Shown: one piece after another, positions 16,467 through 25,421 of the stretch
How the letters are laid out: each line of letters starts with the position of its first letter
Position numbering within the stretch: position 1 is the stretch's first letter
Origin: Burkholderia sp. WSM2230
GTDB taxonomy: Bacteria > Pseudomonadota > Gammaproteobacteria > Burkholderiales > Burkholderiaceae
Assembly: GCF_000472445.1 (NCBI RefSeq)
Contig: NZ_AXAJ01000001.1
Location: 496,643 to 560,642 of the forward strand
Direction: 5' to 3'
Length of the DNA: 64,000 nucleotides
Made by a program: the position numbers and the translations under genes
The notes under the pieces: generated by a model
Told to the model about the DNA's origin: nothing
Databases searched by the model: none
The model's input: only the letters and a program-made list of their open reading frames with translations

Positions 16467-18617
16467 ATGACTCGCAAGCAGCCGCCCGCTTCATCAATCG
16501 CACAACTGAATCAGCAGGCGATCGCGCTCTACTCGACGGATGATTTTGCGGCAGCGCTGTCGACGGTCCTTCCCGCGCTCGGGCACGACGAAAGCACCTT
16601 GGACGATGCGGCGCTTCAGGCACTAGCCGACGCGTTGAATATCGCAGGGGCTTCGTCATGCCGTCTCGGTCAACTGGACGATGCGGAGCGCCACTGGCGC
16701 CGGTGCCTGCGCATGATGCCCGGCTACGCCGAGGTGTATGAAAGTTTCGGCGCATTGCTCAAAGCGCACGGCCGGCTCTCTGCGGCAAAGGCAATTTATC
16801 GGCAACTGATCGCACTGCAGCCCGACCACGCGGACGCTCACAATCAGCTAGGCGCGGTGCTGCATGCACAGGGTCATCATGAAGAGGCGGAGAAGTCGTA
16901 TCGGCAGGCGCTCGCGCTTCGTCCGGAGCATGCAGAAGCGCACTACAACCACGGCGTCGTGCTGCAGGCGCTGCGGCGTCTGCATGAAGCGGAAGCGGCC
17001 TATCGCGAAACGCTGCGCCGATTGCCGGCGCACGCGGAAGCGCACAACAATCTGGGCAACGTATTGATGGATCTGGGCCGCGTTGCAGAAGCAGACGCTG
17101 CGTATCGCGACGCGCTCACCATCAGGCCGCAATACCCTGAAGCGTTGAATAACCTCGCGGGCGCTCTGAAGGCTGCCAACCGTCTGACCGAGGCCGAACT
17201 CGCCTGCCGGCTCGCGTTGACCATGCGCCCCGACTACGCGGAAGCGCACGTCAATCTGGGCGCGGCGCTGACGGATCTCGCGCGCCTGGCCGAGGCCGAA
17301 GCGGCATACCGGAAGGCCATTGCGCTTCGCGCCGATTACGCTGAGGCTCATTACAACCTTGGCATCACGCTCTTCAAGCTCGAACGCCTGGACGAGGCCG
17401 CTGCCGCTTATCGTGAAGCGGTTCGTTTGCGTCCCGACATTGCGCCCGCCTATAACAATCTCGGCTGCGTGCTACGTGTACTCGACAGTTTGCCCGAGGC
17501 CGTCGATGCCTTCAAAGAGGCGCTATCCGTTCAACCCGATCTCGCCGAAGCGCATTACAACCTCGGCTCCGCGCTTGCGCAACTGAGGCGTTTGCCCGAG
17601 GCGGAAAGCGCGTATCGTCGCGCGCTCGCCTTGCGCACCGATTACGGCGATGCGCGTTTCGGGCTCGCGGTATTGCTGCTCGGCATGGGGCGCTTCGAGG
17701 AAGGGTGGCGGCTTTACGAGTGCCGCTACGAGCACCCCGCGTTCGTGCATCGGCAGACTGCTCAGCGGCTTTCCTGTGCGCAATGGCAGGGCGACGCGCT
17801 GTCGGGGCGCTCGTTGCTGGTATGGCAGGAAGACGGCCTCGGCGACATGCTGCAATTCAGCCGCTATTTCGCGTTGTTGAAGGCACAGGGCGCTGCGCAT
17901 ATCGCGTTTGCCTGCGCGCCCGCGCTGCATAGGCTGATGGCTCGCGTCGACGGGGTCGACGCCGTGCTCGATCACGACACCGCAGCAGCCCGTGCGTCCA
18001 CTTACGATTGCTGGACGAGCCTGCTGAGTGCGCCGCTGCATTTGCGCACGACGGTCGACACCATTCCGCGACCGGCCAGGCTCGCGGCCGAAGCGTCGCT
18101 CGTCGAAACATGGCGGCCCTTGCTCGACGCGCTGCCGCCGGGCCGCAAGATCGGTCTCGTGTGGAAGGGCAATGCGAAGCACCATAACGACGTCAACCGT
18201 TCCATCCCATCGCTCGCGACGCTTGCGCCGTTGTGGAGCGTGGCCGGGCTCAGCTTCGTGAGTCTGCAGAAAGGGCAGGGCGAAGACGAAGCGCGCAACC
18301 CACCCGCTACTCAGCCCTTGCTTCATGTCGGTTCGATGGTGGCCGACCTGGCCGACAGCGCCGCAATCGTCGCGCAACTCGATCTGGTGATTTGCGTGGA
18401 CACGTCAATCGCACATCTCGCTGCGTCGCTCGGCAAGCCCTGCTGGGTAATGTTGCCGGAAAAAGATGTGGACTGGCGCTGGATGCACGAGCGCAGCGAT
18501 TCGCCGTGGTATCCGCACACGCTGCGGCTATTTCGCCGCGAGCAAGGCGAAGACTGGGCGGCGACCGTGGAAAGAGTGAGGCTGGCGTGCATTGCGCGTT
18601 TCGCCGTGCATGCCTAG
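16467..18617 (+). CDS. TPR-repeat protein with C-terminal glycosyltransferase-like domain
   Basis: This is a 716-residue protein. A degenerate N-terminal region is followed by nine clear 34-residue TPR units and a partial tenth (about residues 60-400). They share the pattern HAEAHYNLG...LGRL.EAEAAYR.AL.LRPD. The last 300 residues resemble the GT-B glycosyltransferase-9-like domain often fused to TPRs: VWQEDGLGDMLQFSRYF, GLVWKGN, and VDTSIAHLAASLGKPCWVMLP. Such proteins may glycosylate proteins or modify surface polysaccharide, or serve as scaffolds. No signal peptide is visible. A longer start at ATG 16401 is possible; neither start has a strong ribosome-binding site. Confidence 0.85.
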   Translation: MTRKQPPASSIAQLNQQAIALYSTDDFAAALSTVLPALGHDESTLDDAALQALADALNIAGASSCRLGQLDDAERHWRRCLRMMPGYAEVYESFGALLKAHGRLSAAKAIYRQLIALQPDHADAHNQLGAVLHAQGHHEEAEKSYRQALALRPEHAEAHYNHGVVLQALRRLHEAEAAYRETLRRLPAHAEAHNNLGNVLMDLGRVAEADAAYRDALTIRPQYPEALNNLAGALKAANRLTEAELACRLALTMRPDYAEAHVNLGAALTDLARLAEAEAAYRKAIALRADYAEAHYNLGITLFKLERLDEAAAAYREAVRLRPDIAPAYNNLGCVLRVLDSLPEAVDAFKEALSVQPDLAEAHYNLGSALAQLRRLPEAESAYRRALALRTDYGDARFGLAVLLLGMGRFEEGWRLYECRYEHPAFVHRQTAQRLSCAQWQGDALSGRSLLVWQEDGLGDMLQFSRYFALLKAQGAAHIAFACAPALHRLMARVDGVDAVLDHDTAAARASTYDCWTSLLSAPLHLRTTVDTIPRPARLAAEASLVETWRPLLDALPPGRKIGLVWKGNAKHHNDVNRSIPSLATLAPLWSVAGLSFVSLQKGQGEDEARNPPATQPLLHVGSMVADLADSAAIVAQLDLVICVDTSIAHLAASLGKPCWVMLPEKDVDWRWMHERSDSPWYPHTLRLFRREQGEDWAATVERVRLACIARFAVHA

Positions 18618-18643
18618 CCTCGGTCCGGCCGCGAACGCCGCTA

Positions 18644-19060
18644 CTACCCGGCGCGCTTCGGCTTTGATTTCTTGCCGGACATATTGAGCGCGATTGCTGC
18701 TTGAATCAGGGCCTTGAATGCATCGGCGTCGAGTTCCTCGCCCTCGCGGATGTCGATTGCGCGCCTCGCATTGCCGTCGAGACTCGAGTTGAACAATTTG
18801 GCCGGATCCGCGAGCGATGCGCCTTTCAGGAACGTCAGCTTGACGACCGACTTGTACGACTCCCCCGTGCAGATGATTCCATCATGCGACCAGACGGGCG
18901 TGCCCATCCACTTCCATTCTTCGAGCACGTCCGGATCGGCCTCGTGGATCAGCTTGCGCGTTCTGCTGAGCGTCGCGCCGCGCCAGTCCGCCAGATCGGC
19001 GATTCTTTTGTCGATCAGTTCAGAGGCCGTTTGCGCCTCCGTCGAGGCCGACTTGTTCAT
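18644..19060 (-). CDS. DUF1801 domain protein
   Basis: The 138-residue cytoplasmic protein shows the DUF1801 pattern: RIADLADWRGATLSRTRKLI, EEWKWMGTPVWSHDGIIC and VKLTFLKGASLADP. The C-terminus is lysine-rich (GKKSKPKRAG). The family adopts a YdhG-like fold, with a possible ligand role but no established reaction. ATG 19060 has GGAGAGCAAT upstream. It lies 23 bp downstream of the SRPBCC gene on the same strand, and such genes commonly travel together with ArsR-SRPBCC pairs, suggesting one three-gene operon. Confidence 0.85.
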   Translation of the reverse strand: MNKSASTEAQTASELIDKRIADLADWRGATLSRTRKLIHEADPDVLEEWKWMGTPVWSHDGIICTGESYKSVVKLTFLKGASLADPAKLFNSSLDGNARRAIDIREGEELDADAFKALIQAAIALNMSGKKSKPKRAG

Positions 19061-19083
19061 ATTGCTCTCCTAAGCTTTTCGGA

Positions 19084-19611
19084 TTAGAGGCCGAATTGCT
19101 GCGCGTATTCGCTGTTCAGACGCGGCCATTCGAAATTCATTGCGTCGCCAGCGACGATACGCCCAAGCGGATCGCCCGCGAGCAAATGACCGAGCACGTC
19201 GAGACAGATGTGCCAGCCCGCTGCGCCCATCGAAATGAACTTGCGGTCTATGTTGTGCCACAGCGTGAGACGCGTGCCGTCGCCAAGCGGTTCGAGTTGC
19301 CAGCGAAGGTCGTTGTCGCCCCAGCGGTATTCGAGCAGGTTCGGCGCGTCGGCCCGCGTCACCTCGGTGTCCGAAACTTGCGGCGTGGGCATGCCGACCG
19401 TGGAGAGTTTGACCGGACCGACGGACGCAAGGCTGTGGTCCGCATCGAACGGCGCCCACTCACGCAGACTCGCCGGGTCGGTCAGCGCGTGCCAGACCCT
19501 TTCCGGAGGATGGTGCAACTCGCGCACCAGCACGAGCGTCCACCTGTCTGCGTCTTTCTGAACTTCTGCGCCGGCGGCGGGGCCGGGCCGGTATGAATCG
19601 CGACTGCTCAT
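19084..19611 (-). CDS. SRPBCC/AHSA1-family protein
   Basis: The 175-residue protein belongs to the START-like ligand-binding fold of Aha1-C/SRPBCC proteins. Motifs are RELHHPPERVWHALTDP, LREWAPFDAD, LLEYRWGDNDLRWQLEPL and WHICLDVLGHLLAGDP. These proteins bind hydrophobic ligands; no enzymatic residue is claimed. Its ATG overlaps the stop of the upstream ArsR regulator by four bases (ATGA at 19608-19611), a sign of translational coupling. It is probably under control of that regulator. Confidence 0.88.
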   Translation of the reverse strand: MSSRDSYRPGPAAGAEVQKDADRWTLVLVRELHHPPERVWHALTDPASLREWAPFDADHSLASVGPVKLSTVGMPTPQVSDTEVTRADAPNLLEYRWGDNDLRWQLEPLGDGTRLTLWHNIDRKFISMGAAGWHICLDVLGHLLAGDPLGRIVAGDAMNFEWPRLNSEYAQQFGL

Positions 19612-19943
19612 CGTTTCTTCTCCTTACGACGTGGTGCGGGATGAGTTTGATCGAGGTGACGCTCCAGAGCGTCAAGATGAACCGACCAGAAACGGCGGAA
19701 TGGCGCGAGCCAGGCGTCGATTTCCATGAGCGGCTCCGGTTTGATGCGGTACACGCGCCGCTGTGCTTCGACGCGCGACTCCACGAAGCCGGCCTCGCGC
19801 AGCACTCGTAAATGCTTTGAAACGGAGGGCTGAGGGAGATTGAGCTGCTCTTCGATATCGCCCACGGACCGCTCGGAAGATGCAAGCAGACTGAGAATGG
19901 CGCGGCGGCTCGGCTCGGCGATGATGGCGAAGGTTGAGTCCAT
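19608..19943 (-). CDS. ArsR-family transcriptional regulator
   Basis: The 111-residue winged-helix repressor begins MDSTFAIIAEPSRRAILSLL. The recognition helix region is LPQPSVSKHLRVLREAGFV, and the wing is VEAQRRVYRIKPEPL. No metal-site cysteine pair is visible, so it resembles the ArsR-SRPBCC class rather than metal sensors. An alternative in-frame start lies at 19979. It overlaps the SRPBCC gene by ATGA and likely regulates its own operon with the DUF1801 gene. Confidence 0.88.
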   Translation of the reverse strand: MDSTFAIIAEPSRRAILSLLASSERSVGDIEEQLNLPQPSVSKHLRVLREAGFVESRVEAQRRVYRIKPEPLMEIDAWLAPFRRFWSVHLDALERHLDQTHPAPRRKEKKR

Positions 19944-20024
19944 GATGCTTATATACTTCACGAGGAATATACGTGTCAAGGGGCGGATGCCGGTGTGACA
20001 CCCTGACGATTCGTGCGCGCGGCC

Positions 20025-20924
20025 TCAGCTTCGCTTTCTGCTATTGAGCCGCCTGGTTTTCATTGCCGCCTGCACGAACGCGACGAAGCATTTCACAACG
20101 GCATCGTCGCGCGCGGTGTGCCAGGCGAGACCGACGCGCCAGCGGGAGCCGGGTCCACTTAAGGGCAGTACTCGTGCATCGCGCAGCAGGTATTGCACGC
20201 GCGAGGGCAGAAACGCCGCGCCGACGCCCGCGGCCACACTGGCGAGTACGGTCTGGATATCGTCGGTCTGCTGGATGACGTTGGGCACGAACCGGTGTGC
20301 AGCGCACCATCGGTCGACCTGTGCTGCGAGTCCCGGACCACGTCCGCGCGCGAGTGCAATGAAGCCCGGCTCGTTCAATTCGTTGAGGTCCGACGGAAGG
20401 CGCTTCCAGCGCGCATGCTGCGGAATGGCCAGACCGAGCGCTTCGTCGATCATGGGGAAGGCGCAGAGGCCCGCATCGGCCGGCAAACGCAAAAAGCCCA
20501 CCTCGAGCTTGCCGGCAAGAAGCCGCCGCGTTTGCTCCGCCGACGAGAGATCGTTGAGCGTCACGCTGACATTCGGATAGCGCTTGCGGAAATCGGCGAC
20601 CAGTTGCGGGACTTCTGTCAACGTGGAGAGCCCGAGGCCAATGCGCAAGAAACCGCGGGCGCCGCTGCTTGCTTCGCGGGCACGCGCGAGAATTTCGTCG
20701 GCATCGCGAACCAGCGCTTCTGCGTCTGCGAGAAAGGCCGCGCCGAAAGTCGTGAGTTCCGCACCGTGCCGGCCACGTTCGAAGAGGCGCGCCCCGAGGC
20801 TCGCTTCCAATGCCGCGATCTGCTTGCTCAGAGCCGGTTGGCTCACGCATAAGACATCTGCTGCCTGGCCGAAATGGCCCAGTTCCGTGACCGTCAGGAA
20901 TGCCCGCAGGAGTTTGAGTTCCAT
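20025..20924 (-). CDS. LysR-family transcriptional regulator
   Basis: The 299-residue protein starts MELKLLRAFLTVTELGHFGQ. The winged HTH contains SQPALSKQIAALEASLGARLF, and the C-terminal two-lobe substrate-binding domain begins near residue 90 (GFLRIGLGLSTLTEVPQLV). It is divergent from the nitrilase-fold gene, whose start lies 94 bp away, so it is a candidate regulator of that gene. The co-inducer is unknown. The C-terminus is basic (KTRRLNSRKRS). Confidence 0.9.
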   Translation of the reverse strand: MELKLLRAFLTVTELGHFGQAADVLCVSQPALSKQIAALEASLGARLFERGRHGAELTTFGAAFLADAEALVRDADEILARAREASSGARGFLRIGLGLSTLTEVPQLVADFRKRYPNVSVTLNDLSSAEQTRRLLAGKLEVGFLRLPADAGLCAFPMIDEALGLAIPQHARWKRLPSDLNELNEPGFIALARGRGPGLAAQVDRWCAAHRFVPNVIQQTDDIQTVLASVAAGVGAAFLPSRVQYLLRDARVLPLSGPGSRWRVGLAWHTARDDAVVKCFVAFVQAAMKTRRLNSRKRS

Positions 20925-21017
20925 TCTTAAACGTTATCGAATGCGCCGAAACTTTCATTTTACGTATCGATGGCGGGGCGGTCCAATGGTGCTGTTCTCA
21001 TTTCATTGGGCAATAAC

Positions 21018-22043
21018 ATGCGGTCTTCGACTGCTTCATCGTTTTGCGTTGCGTCTGTTCCGCTCGTGTCGCGCCGCGATGAAGCCGCACGCAATGTCGC
21101 GCGTGTTGCCGACTGGCTCGCGCTGGCGGCCTCGCGGAACATCGATCTCGTGGTCTTTCCGGAGGCTTGTATCAGCGGCTACGGGAGCATGGCGAAATTG
21201 GGCCGTGCCGAACTGAATGCGCTTGCTGAAGCACTCGACGGTCCTTCTGTGCGAGCCGTTGCAGATGCTGTCGAGCGTACTGGCGTCGCGGCTGGTGTGG
21301 GGTTCGTCGAGCGCGCAACGGACGGGCAGTTCTTCAACAGCTATGTGGTATGTCTACCGGGCGGCGTGCGCTATTGCCACAGAAAGCTGCATGCGTTCGA
21401 GCATCCGCGCATAGTCAGCGGCGATCGCTTCACTGTGTTTGATGCGTCGAGGGGCATTCGCATCGGTGTCCTGATTGGTGCGGATAACTATGTAGTCGAG
21501 AATGTGCGCATGACTGCGCTGATGGGCGCGACGGTGCTGCTTGCGCCGCATCGCAGCTATGGTTCAAGCGATGAAAGCAGTGAGTGGACGCAGCCTGTGT
21601 CGATGCAGCAGGCGCTTCGCCTTGCATCGAGCGCAAATGCGGCGCGTCGCGAAGAGGCGGACAACGGCGGAAAGTGGCTGCGCCGCTGGCTGCCTGCGCG
21701 TGCTGTCGACAATGGAATGTTCGTTGTTTTCAGCGACGGCGCGGAGATTACAGGGAAGAACCAGGCGGCCGGCGCAGCGATGATCGTCGACCCATTCGGC
21801 CGCACCTTGGTGGACACGTCAGGCGACGAGGCGCCTGGTGGTCTGATCTGCGCCGGACTCGAGGCCGGACTAATAGGGGTTAGCCCTGGCCGTGAATGGC
21901 TCGGCGCGCGCAGACCCGATCTTTATGGAGTGCTGAGCCGCGTCGGCTCCAATCGGACCGGATTCGAAGCGCAAGGCGTGTCGGCAAGAGGCGCGGTTGC
22001 ACTATCGTTCGCGCAGGTCAGGCGCAACCGCGTCGTGGATTGA
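21018..22043 (+). CDS. Nitrilase/carbon-nitrogen hydrolase-fold protein lacking the expected catalytic cysteine
   Basis: The 341-residue protein has the CN-hydrolase layout. The catalytic glutamate is in VVFPEACISGYG and the lysine in CHRKLHAFEHP. In active members the third residue is a cysteine in a GVLICYDN type strand. Here the strand reads GVLIGADNYVVENVRMTAL, so the cysteine position is glycine. The downstream framework ENVRMTALMGATVLLAPH is well preserved, so alignment is secure. The protein may therefore be non-hydrolytic. ATG 21018 was chosen over 20970; neither has a strong ribosome-binding site. It is divergent from a LysR regulator. Confidence 0.8.
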   Translation: MRSSTASSFCVASVPLVSRRDEAARNVARVADWLALAASRNIDLVVFPEACISGYGSMAKLGRAELNALAEALDGPSVRAVADAVERTGVAAGVGFVERATDGQFFNSYVVCLPGGVRYCHRKLHAFEHPRIVSGDRFTVFDASRGIRIGVLIGADNYVVENVRMTALMGATVLLAPHRSYGSSDESSEWTQPVSMQQALRLASSANAARREEADNGGKWLRRWLPARAVDNGMFVVFSDGAEITGKNQAAGAAMIVDPFGRTLVDTSGDEAPGGLICAGLEAGLIGVSPGREWLGARRPDLYGVLSRVGSNRTGFEAQGVSARGAVALSFAQVRRNRVVD

Positions 22044-22081
22044 TGCAACCCGCGCTTGCGTCCTTTTGCCTCCTTGAACCC

Positions 22082-22225
22082 TTATTCCGCGATTGAAAAG
22101 CGCGCCGGACGGCTCGCGGTCGATTTCGTGGGGCGCTCGACGCGCGCGGTGGCGCCGCGAATAAACAGTACCGCGCAGAACGCGACCATCGCCCAGATGC
22201 AGAGAATTACCGTCAAAGCGCTCAT
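22082..22225 (-). CDS. Small single-pass membrane protein (47 residues)
   Basis: A short frame on the minus strand starts ATG 22225 and ends TAA at 22082. The product begins MSALTVILCIWAMVAFCAVL, one hydrophobic helix followed by a basic, arginine-rich tail ending RPARFSIAE. The helix with positive tail fits an inner-membrane miniprotein with cytoplasmic C-terminus. A weak GAGAC motif precedes the start. I do not recognise the family. Confidence 0.45.
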   Translation of the reverse strand: MSALTVILCIWAMVAFCAVLFIRGATARVERPTKSTASRPARFSIAE

Positions 22226-22284
22226 TTCGTGTCTCGAAGATTGAAAAACCGCTGTTGTTATAGTTGGCCGTACTCAGTGGCCGG

Positions 22285-22575
22285 TCAGTGCATCGTGGCT
22301 TGGTGCGTGCCGCCGGACAGAAGCTCGTCGATCAGACGCGTGGCCAGTCCAAGCTGCTGTTCCAGCGACGTGCGCGCTGCATGCGCCGCTCTGTCGTCGC
22401 CGCGCGCCGCTGCATTGTACGTCTGTGTCGCGAGGCGCAACACATTCTGCGAAGCGACATGCAGGCTCTGCATCGTCTGAGAGTCGCCGAAAGGCGCGGC
22501 GGCATCCAATTCGGCCGGTGCCGGCTCGGGCAGGTGTTCGTCGAACTGGCGATTCTGGCGATGACGGGAAGACAT
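22285..22575 (-). CDS. Hypothetical protein, 96 residues
   Basis: The start ATG 22575 has AGGAG six bases upstream, which makes this a credible gene despite a longer alternative to 22626. The product begins MSSRHRQNRQFDEHLPEP and is mainly helical in its second half (SQNVLRLATQTYNAAARGD, LEQQLGLATRLIDELL). It is soluble, has no signal peptide and carries no recognised motif. The second half could be a helical bundle like small stress or phasin-like proteins, but that is speculation. It lies just upstream of the 47-residue membrane protein on the same strand. Confidence 0.6.
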   Translation of the reverse strand: MSSRHRQNRQFDEHLPEPAPAELDAAAPFGDSQTMQSLHVASQNVLRLATQTYNAAARGDDRAAHAARTSLEQQLGLATRLIDELLSGGTHQATMH

Positions 22576-22930
22576 GTGAACTCCTGGCGCGATTTGCGGG
22601 CGATCCTGTGCGTGGGATGCGATCAACAGGAGTCAGTGTGCTCCGCGTAGGTGAACTTCAATTCGTCGAATAGAGGGCGTTTCTGGAGGCAATCGCGGGT
22701 ATCGGCGACAAGGCGTTTCGTCTGGAGAAAGCGTTGCCTCTCGCGCTTTCGCGCCAGCGCATTGTGTCAACCACCAGCGAAGCCATTTGCGGGCCGGTTG
22801 CAAGGTCCAAAACTCGTGATCCAAACCTTACCGATAAATAGATTAGATAGACACGCAGGCTGCTTTAGGTGATTGATCCACGTGTGCCAAACCTACAATG
22901 AGAGCCGCACATTAGCGTTGGAGACCCGCG
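22576..22930. other. Intergenic region, 355 bp
   Basis: No open frame with coding character was found. It separates the minus-strand 96-residue gene from the plus-strand tautomerase, so it should contain both promoters. The tautomerase gene has GGAGACCCGCG directly before ATG 22931. No clear repeat or hairpin with a T tract was found. Confidence 0.5.
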
Positions 22931-24043
22931 ATGTCCGGTCGCACACAAACCCGCATTCCCTGCATGATGATTCGTGGCGGCACTTCGAAAGGCGCGTTTT
23001 TCATGGCGTCCGACTTGCCCGCCGACCCAGCCGAGCGCGACCGTGTTTTGCTTGCCGTGATGGGTTCCCCCGACCCGCGGCAGATCGACGGTATCGGCGG
23101 CGCCGATCCGCTCACCAGCAAAGTGGCGATAATTTCCCGCTCGTCGCGCGATGATGCGGACGTCGATTATCTGTTTGCTCAGGTCGTCGTTAACGAGGCG
23201 CGTGTCGATTTCGGCCAGAACTGCGGCAACATTCTGGCGGGCGTCGGTCCTTATGCGATCGAGCGCGGACTGGTCAAAGCGCAAGACGGCAGCACGCGCG
23301 TGGCCATCCACATGGTGAACACCGGTCAGATCGCGGTGGCGACGGTTAGGACCCCAGACTTTCAGGTGACGTATGAAGGCGACGCGCGCATCGACGGCGT
23401 GCCAGGCCGCGCTGCACCGATTCCGCTCGAGTTCAGGGACACGGCCGGCTCGACATGCGGCGCGCTTCTGCCGACGGGTCAACTGAAGAACACGGTTGAA
23501 GGCGTGGAAGTGACGTGCATCGACAACGGCATGCCGCTCGTGCTGATGCGGGCGCGCGACCTGCAGCGCACCGGTTACGAAACGCGCGAGGAACTCGATG
23601 CTGACGAGGAACTGAAGGCGCGCATCGAGAAAATCCGCCTGGCCGTGGGCCCGATGATGAATCTGGGCGACGTCAGCGCACGCACCGTGCCGAAGATGTG
23701 CCTCGTCGCCGAACCACGCGACGGCGGAACCATTTCGACGCGCAGCTTCATTCCGCACCGCTGCCACGCATCCATTGGCGTGCTTGGCGCGGTCAGCGTG
23801 GCGACTGCTGCGGTCTTGCCCGGCACCGTATGCGACGGGCTCGCGAAGGTCGATTCAGAAGGCGCGCGCAAACGCGTGTCCGTCGAACATCCTACCGGCG
23901 AGTTCACTGTCGAACTCACGCTCGGCGGCGAGCGCAATCATCCTGAAGTGTTGAGTGCGGCGCTGCTGCGCACTGCGCGCTGGCTGTTCGACGGCGTGGT
24001 CGCCATTCCTGCTTCGGTATGGGAAGCACGCGCCTCTGCGTGA
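22931..24043 (+). CDS. galD: PrpF/GalD-family isomerase, probable 4-oxalomesaconate tautomerase
   Basis: The 370-residue protein is of the PrpF family (two diaminopimelate-epimerase-like domains). Motifs are CMMIRGGTSKGAFF, IDGIGGADPLTSKVAI, FGQNCGNILAGVGPYAIE and CIDNGMPLVLM. In gallate degradation GalD converts keto to enol 4-oxalomesaconate; related PrpF proteins isomerise aconitates. The choice of GalD rests on the neighbouring LigB/LigA dioxygenase, aromatic MFS importer and, 16 kb away, ligI. It is convergent with the LysR gene that follows. It is the plus-strand gene nearest the two coupled regulators. Confidence 0.75.
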   Translation: MSGRTQTRIPCMMIRGGTSKGAFFMASDLPADPAERDRVLLAVMGSPDPRQIDGIGGADPLTSKVAIISRSSRDDADVDYLFAQVVVNEARVDFGQNCGNILAGVGPYAIERGLVKAQDGSTRVAIHMVNTGQIAVATVRTPDFQVTYEGDARIDGVPGRAAPIPLEFRDTAGSTCGALLPTGQLKNTVEGVEVTCIDNGMPLVLMRARDLQRTGYETREELDADEELKARIEKIRLAVGPMMNLGDVSARTVPKMCLVAEPRDGGTISTRSFIPHRCHASIGVLGAVSVATAAVLPGTVCDGLAKVDSEGARKRVSVEHPTGEFTVELTLGGERNHPEVLSAALLRTARWLFDGVVAIPASVWEARASA

Positions 24044-24050
24044 GCGGCGG

Positions 24051-25421
24051 CTAGTTCGCGGCCGCGCTGACCGTTCGCGTGACGTCCACCACGGACAGAC
24101 GAATCGCGTCGATCAGCGCGCGCGCGGCCGGCGAAGGCGTGCCCGCCGCGCGCAATGTCAGGCCGATGTCGCGGCGCGTGTTGTGCAGCGGTACGTTCAG
24201 CACCGCGAGTTGGCCCGCTTGCACCTCGTAGTGCAACTGCTGCGCCGACAGCGCGGCGACCATGTTGGTGCCCAGCAGCAGGCCGCGAATCACAGCGAGG
24301 TCGGCGGTTTCGACCGTCGGCAGGGGCGGCTTGACCTTCATCCGTTTGAACTGCGCTTCGAACAGCGCGCGAGCCGGCGCGTGGCTGCGCGGCAGAATCC
24401 ATTGCACGTCGCGCAGGTCCATGATGCCCGGCTCACGCACACGCGTAAGCGGATGATCGCGACGCACCAGAAGCACCAGGTCTTCGGACATCAGGCGCTC
24501 GTTTTTCAGCCCGCTGGTTGCGTCGTTCTCACGCAGTGCGCCGAGAATGAAATCGATGTCGCCCGCTCGCAGACCCGCCACCAGCGCTTCATACGCGCTT
24601 TCGTCGGTGACGACGCGCACGCCCGGGTTTTCCGCGCTCATCTTCGCGATGGCTTTGGGCAGTATTAGCGTGCGTCCGAGCGGCAGCGCGCCGACCGTTA
24701 CCGCGCCCTGAATGTTGCCGCGTAGCGCAGCGATATCGTCGGGTACGTGGCGCAGTTCGTTCAATGCGCGCCGCACGTGCAGCACGAACGTTTCACCTTC
24801 GGCGGTGAGCAGGATGCCACGCGGGCTGCGGTGAAAAAGACTCAGACCCGAGCCGCTTTCCAACACGCGAATCGCGGTGCTCACGGCGGGCTGACTGATG
24901 CCGAAGGTCTTCGCGGCGCTCGGCATATGACGATGCCGCGCCAGTGCGACGAAGATTTGCAGCCGCCGCGTGTTCAGCAAATAAGCGGGTAATGCGCCTT
25001 CAGCGGCGGGGCGCCGGCGTGTCTGGCGCGCGGCGCACCATTGCGCGAGTTCTTCCAGTTCCGCAAAAATTCTTTCGCAGCGAAGCAGCACGGCGCGGCC
25101 AACGGGCGTGGGCAGCATGCCTGAAGGACCACGATCGAATAGCGGTTCGCCCAGCGCCGACTCCAGCTCCTGCACCGATCGGGTAACCGCCGATTGCGCG
25201 CGAAACAGCGCTGCCGCGGCGCGCGTCGCGCTGCCTAGATCGGCGACGAGGCGGAACGCGCGCAGTTGCGCGAGGTTGAGAAGCGCTTTCGTGCTTGCCG
25301 GCGCTGTGGGTTTGGCGGGCGCGTTGCTGAGGGCGTCGGCGCTTGCCTGCGCGGTTTCCTGCGCGCCTGTTTGCGCAGTCCCTTGATTCCCGATGCGACT
25401 GAGCGATGCGTTGTGTGTCAT
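24051..25421 (-). CDS. LysR-family regulator with two N-terminal winged-helix domains
   Basis: The 456-residue product is about 150 residues longer than a usual LysR. After a Thr/Ala/Gln-rich leader it has a first LysR-type HTH (AQLRAFRLVADLGSATRAAA with QSAVTRSVQELESALGEPLF). A second follows at about residues 135-210 (RRLQIFVALARHRHMPSAAK with QPAVSTAIRVLESGSGLSLF). A standard effector-binding domain from about residue 220 comes last (AVTVGALPLGRTLILPKAI). Its start overlaps the stop of the GntR gene (ATGA, 25418-25421). It likely controls the flanking tautomerase and dioxygenase genes. A longer frame to 26156 runs through the GntR gene and is not real. Confidence 0.85.
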   Translation of the reverse strand: MTHNASLSRIGNQGTAQTGAQETAQASADALSNAPAKPTAPASTKALLNLAQLRAFRLVADLGSATRAAAALFRAQSAVTRSVQELESALGEPLFDRGPSGMLPTPVGRAVLLRCERIFAELEELAQWCAARQTRRRPAAEGALPAYLLNTRRLQIFVALARHRHMPSAAKTFGISQPAVSTAIRVLESGSGLSLFHRSPRGILLTAEGETFVLHVRRALNELRHVPDDIAALRGNIQGAVTVGALPLGRTLILPKAIAKMSAENPGVRVVTDESAYEALVAGLRAGDIDFILGALRENDATSGLKNERLMSEDLVLLVRRDHPLTRVREPGIMDLRDVQWILPRSHAPARALFEAQFKRMKVKPPLPTVETADLAVIRGLLLGTNMVAALSAQQLHYEVQAGQLAVLNVPLHNTRRDIGLTLRAAGTPSPAARALIDAIRLSVVDVTRTVSAAAN

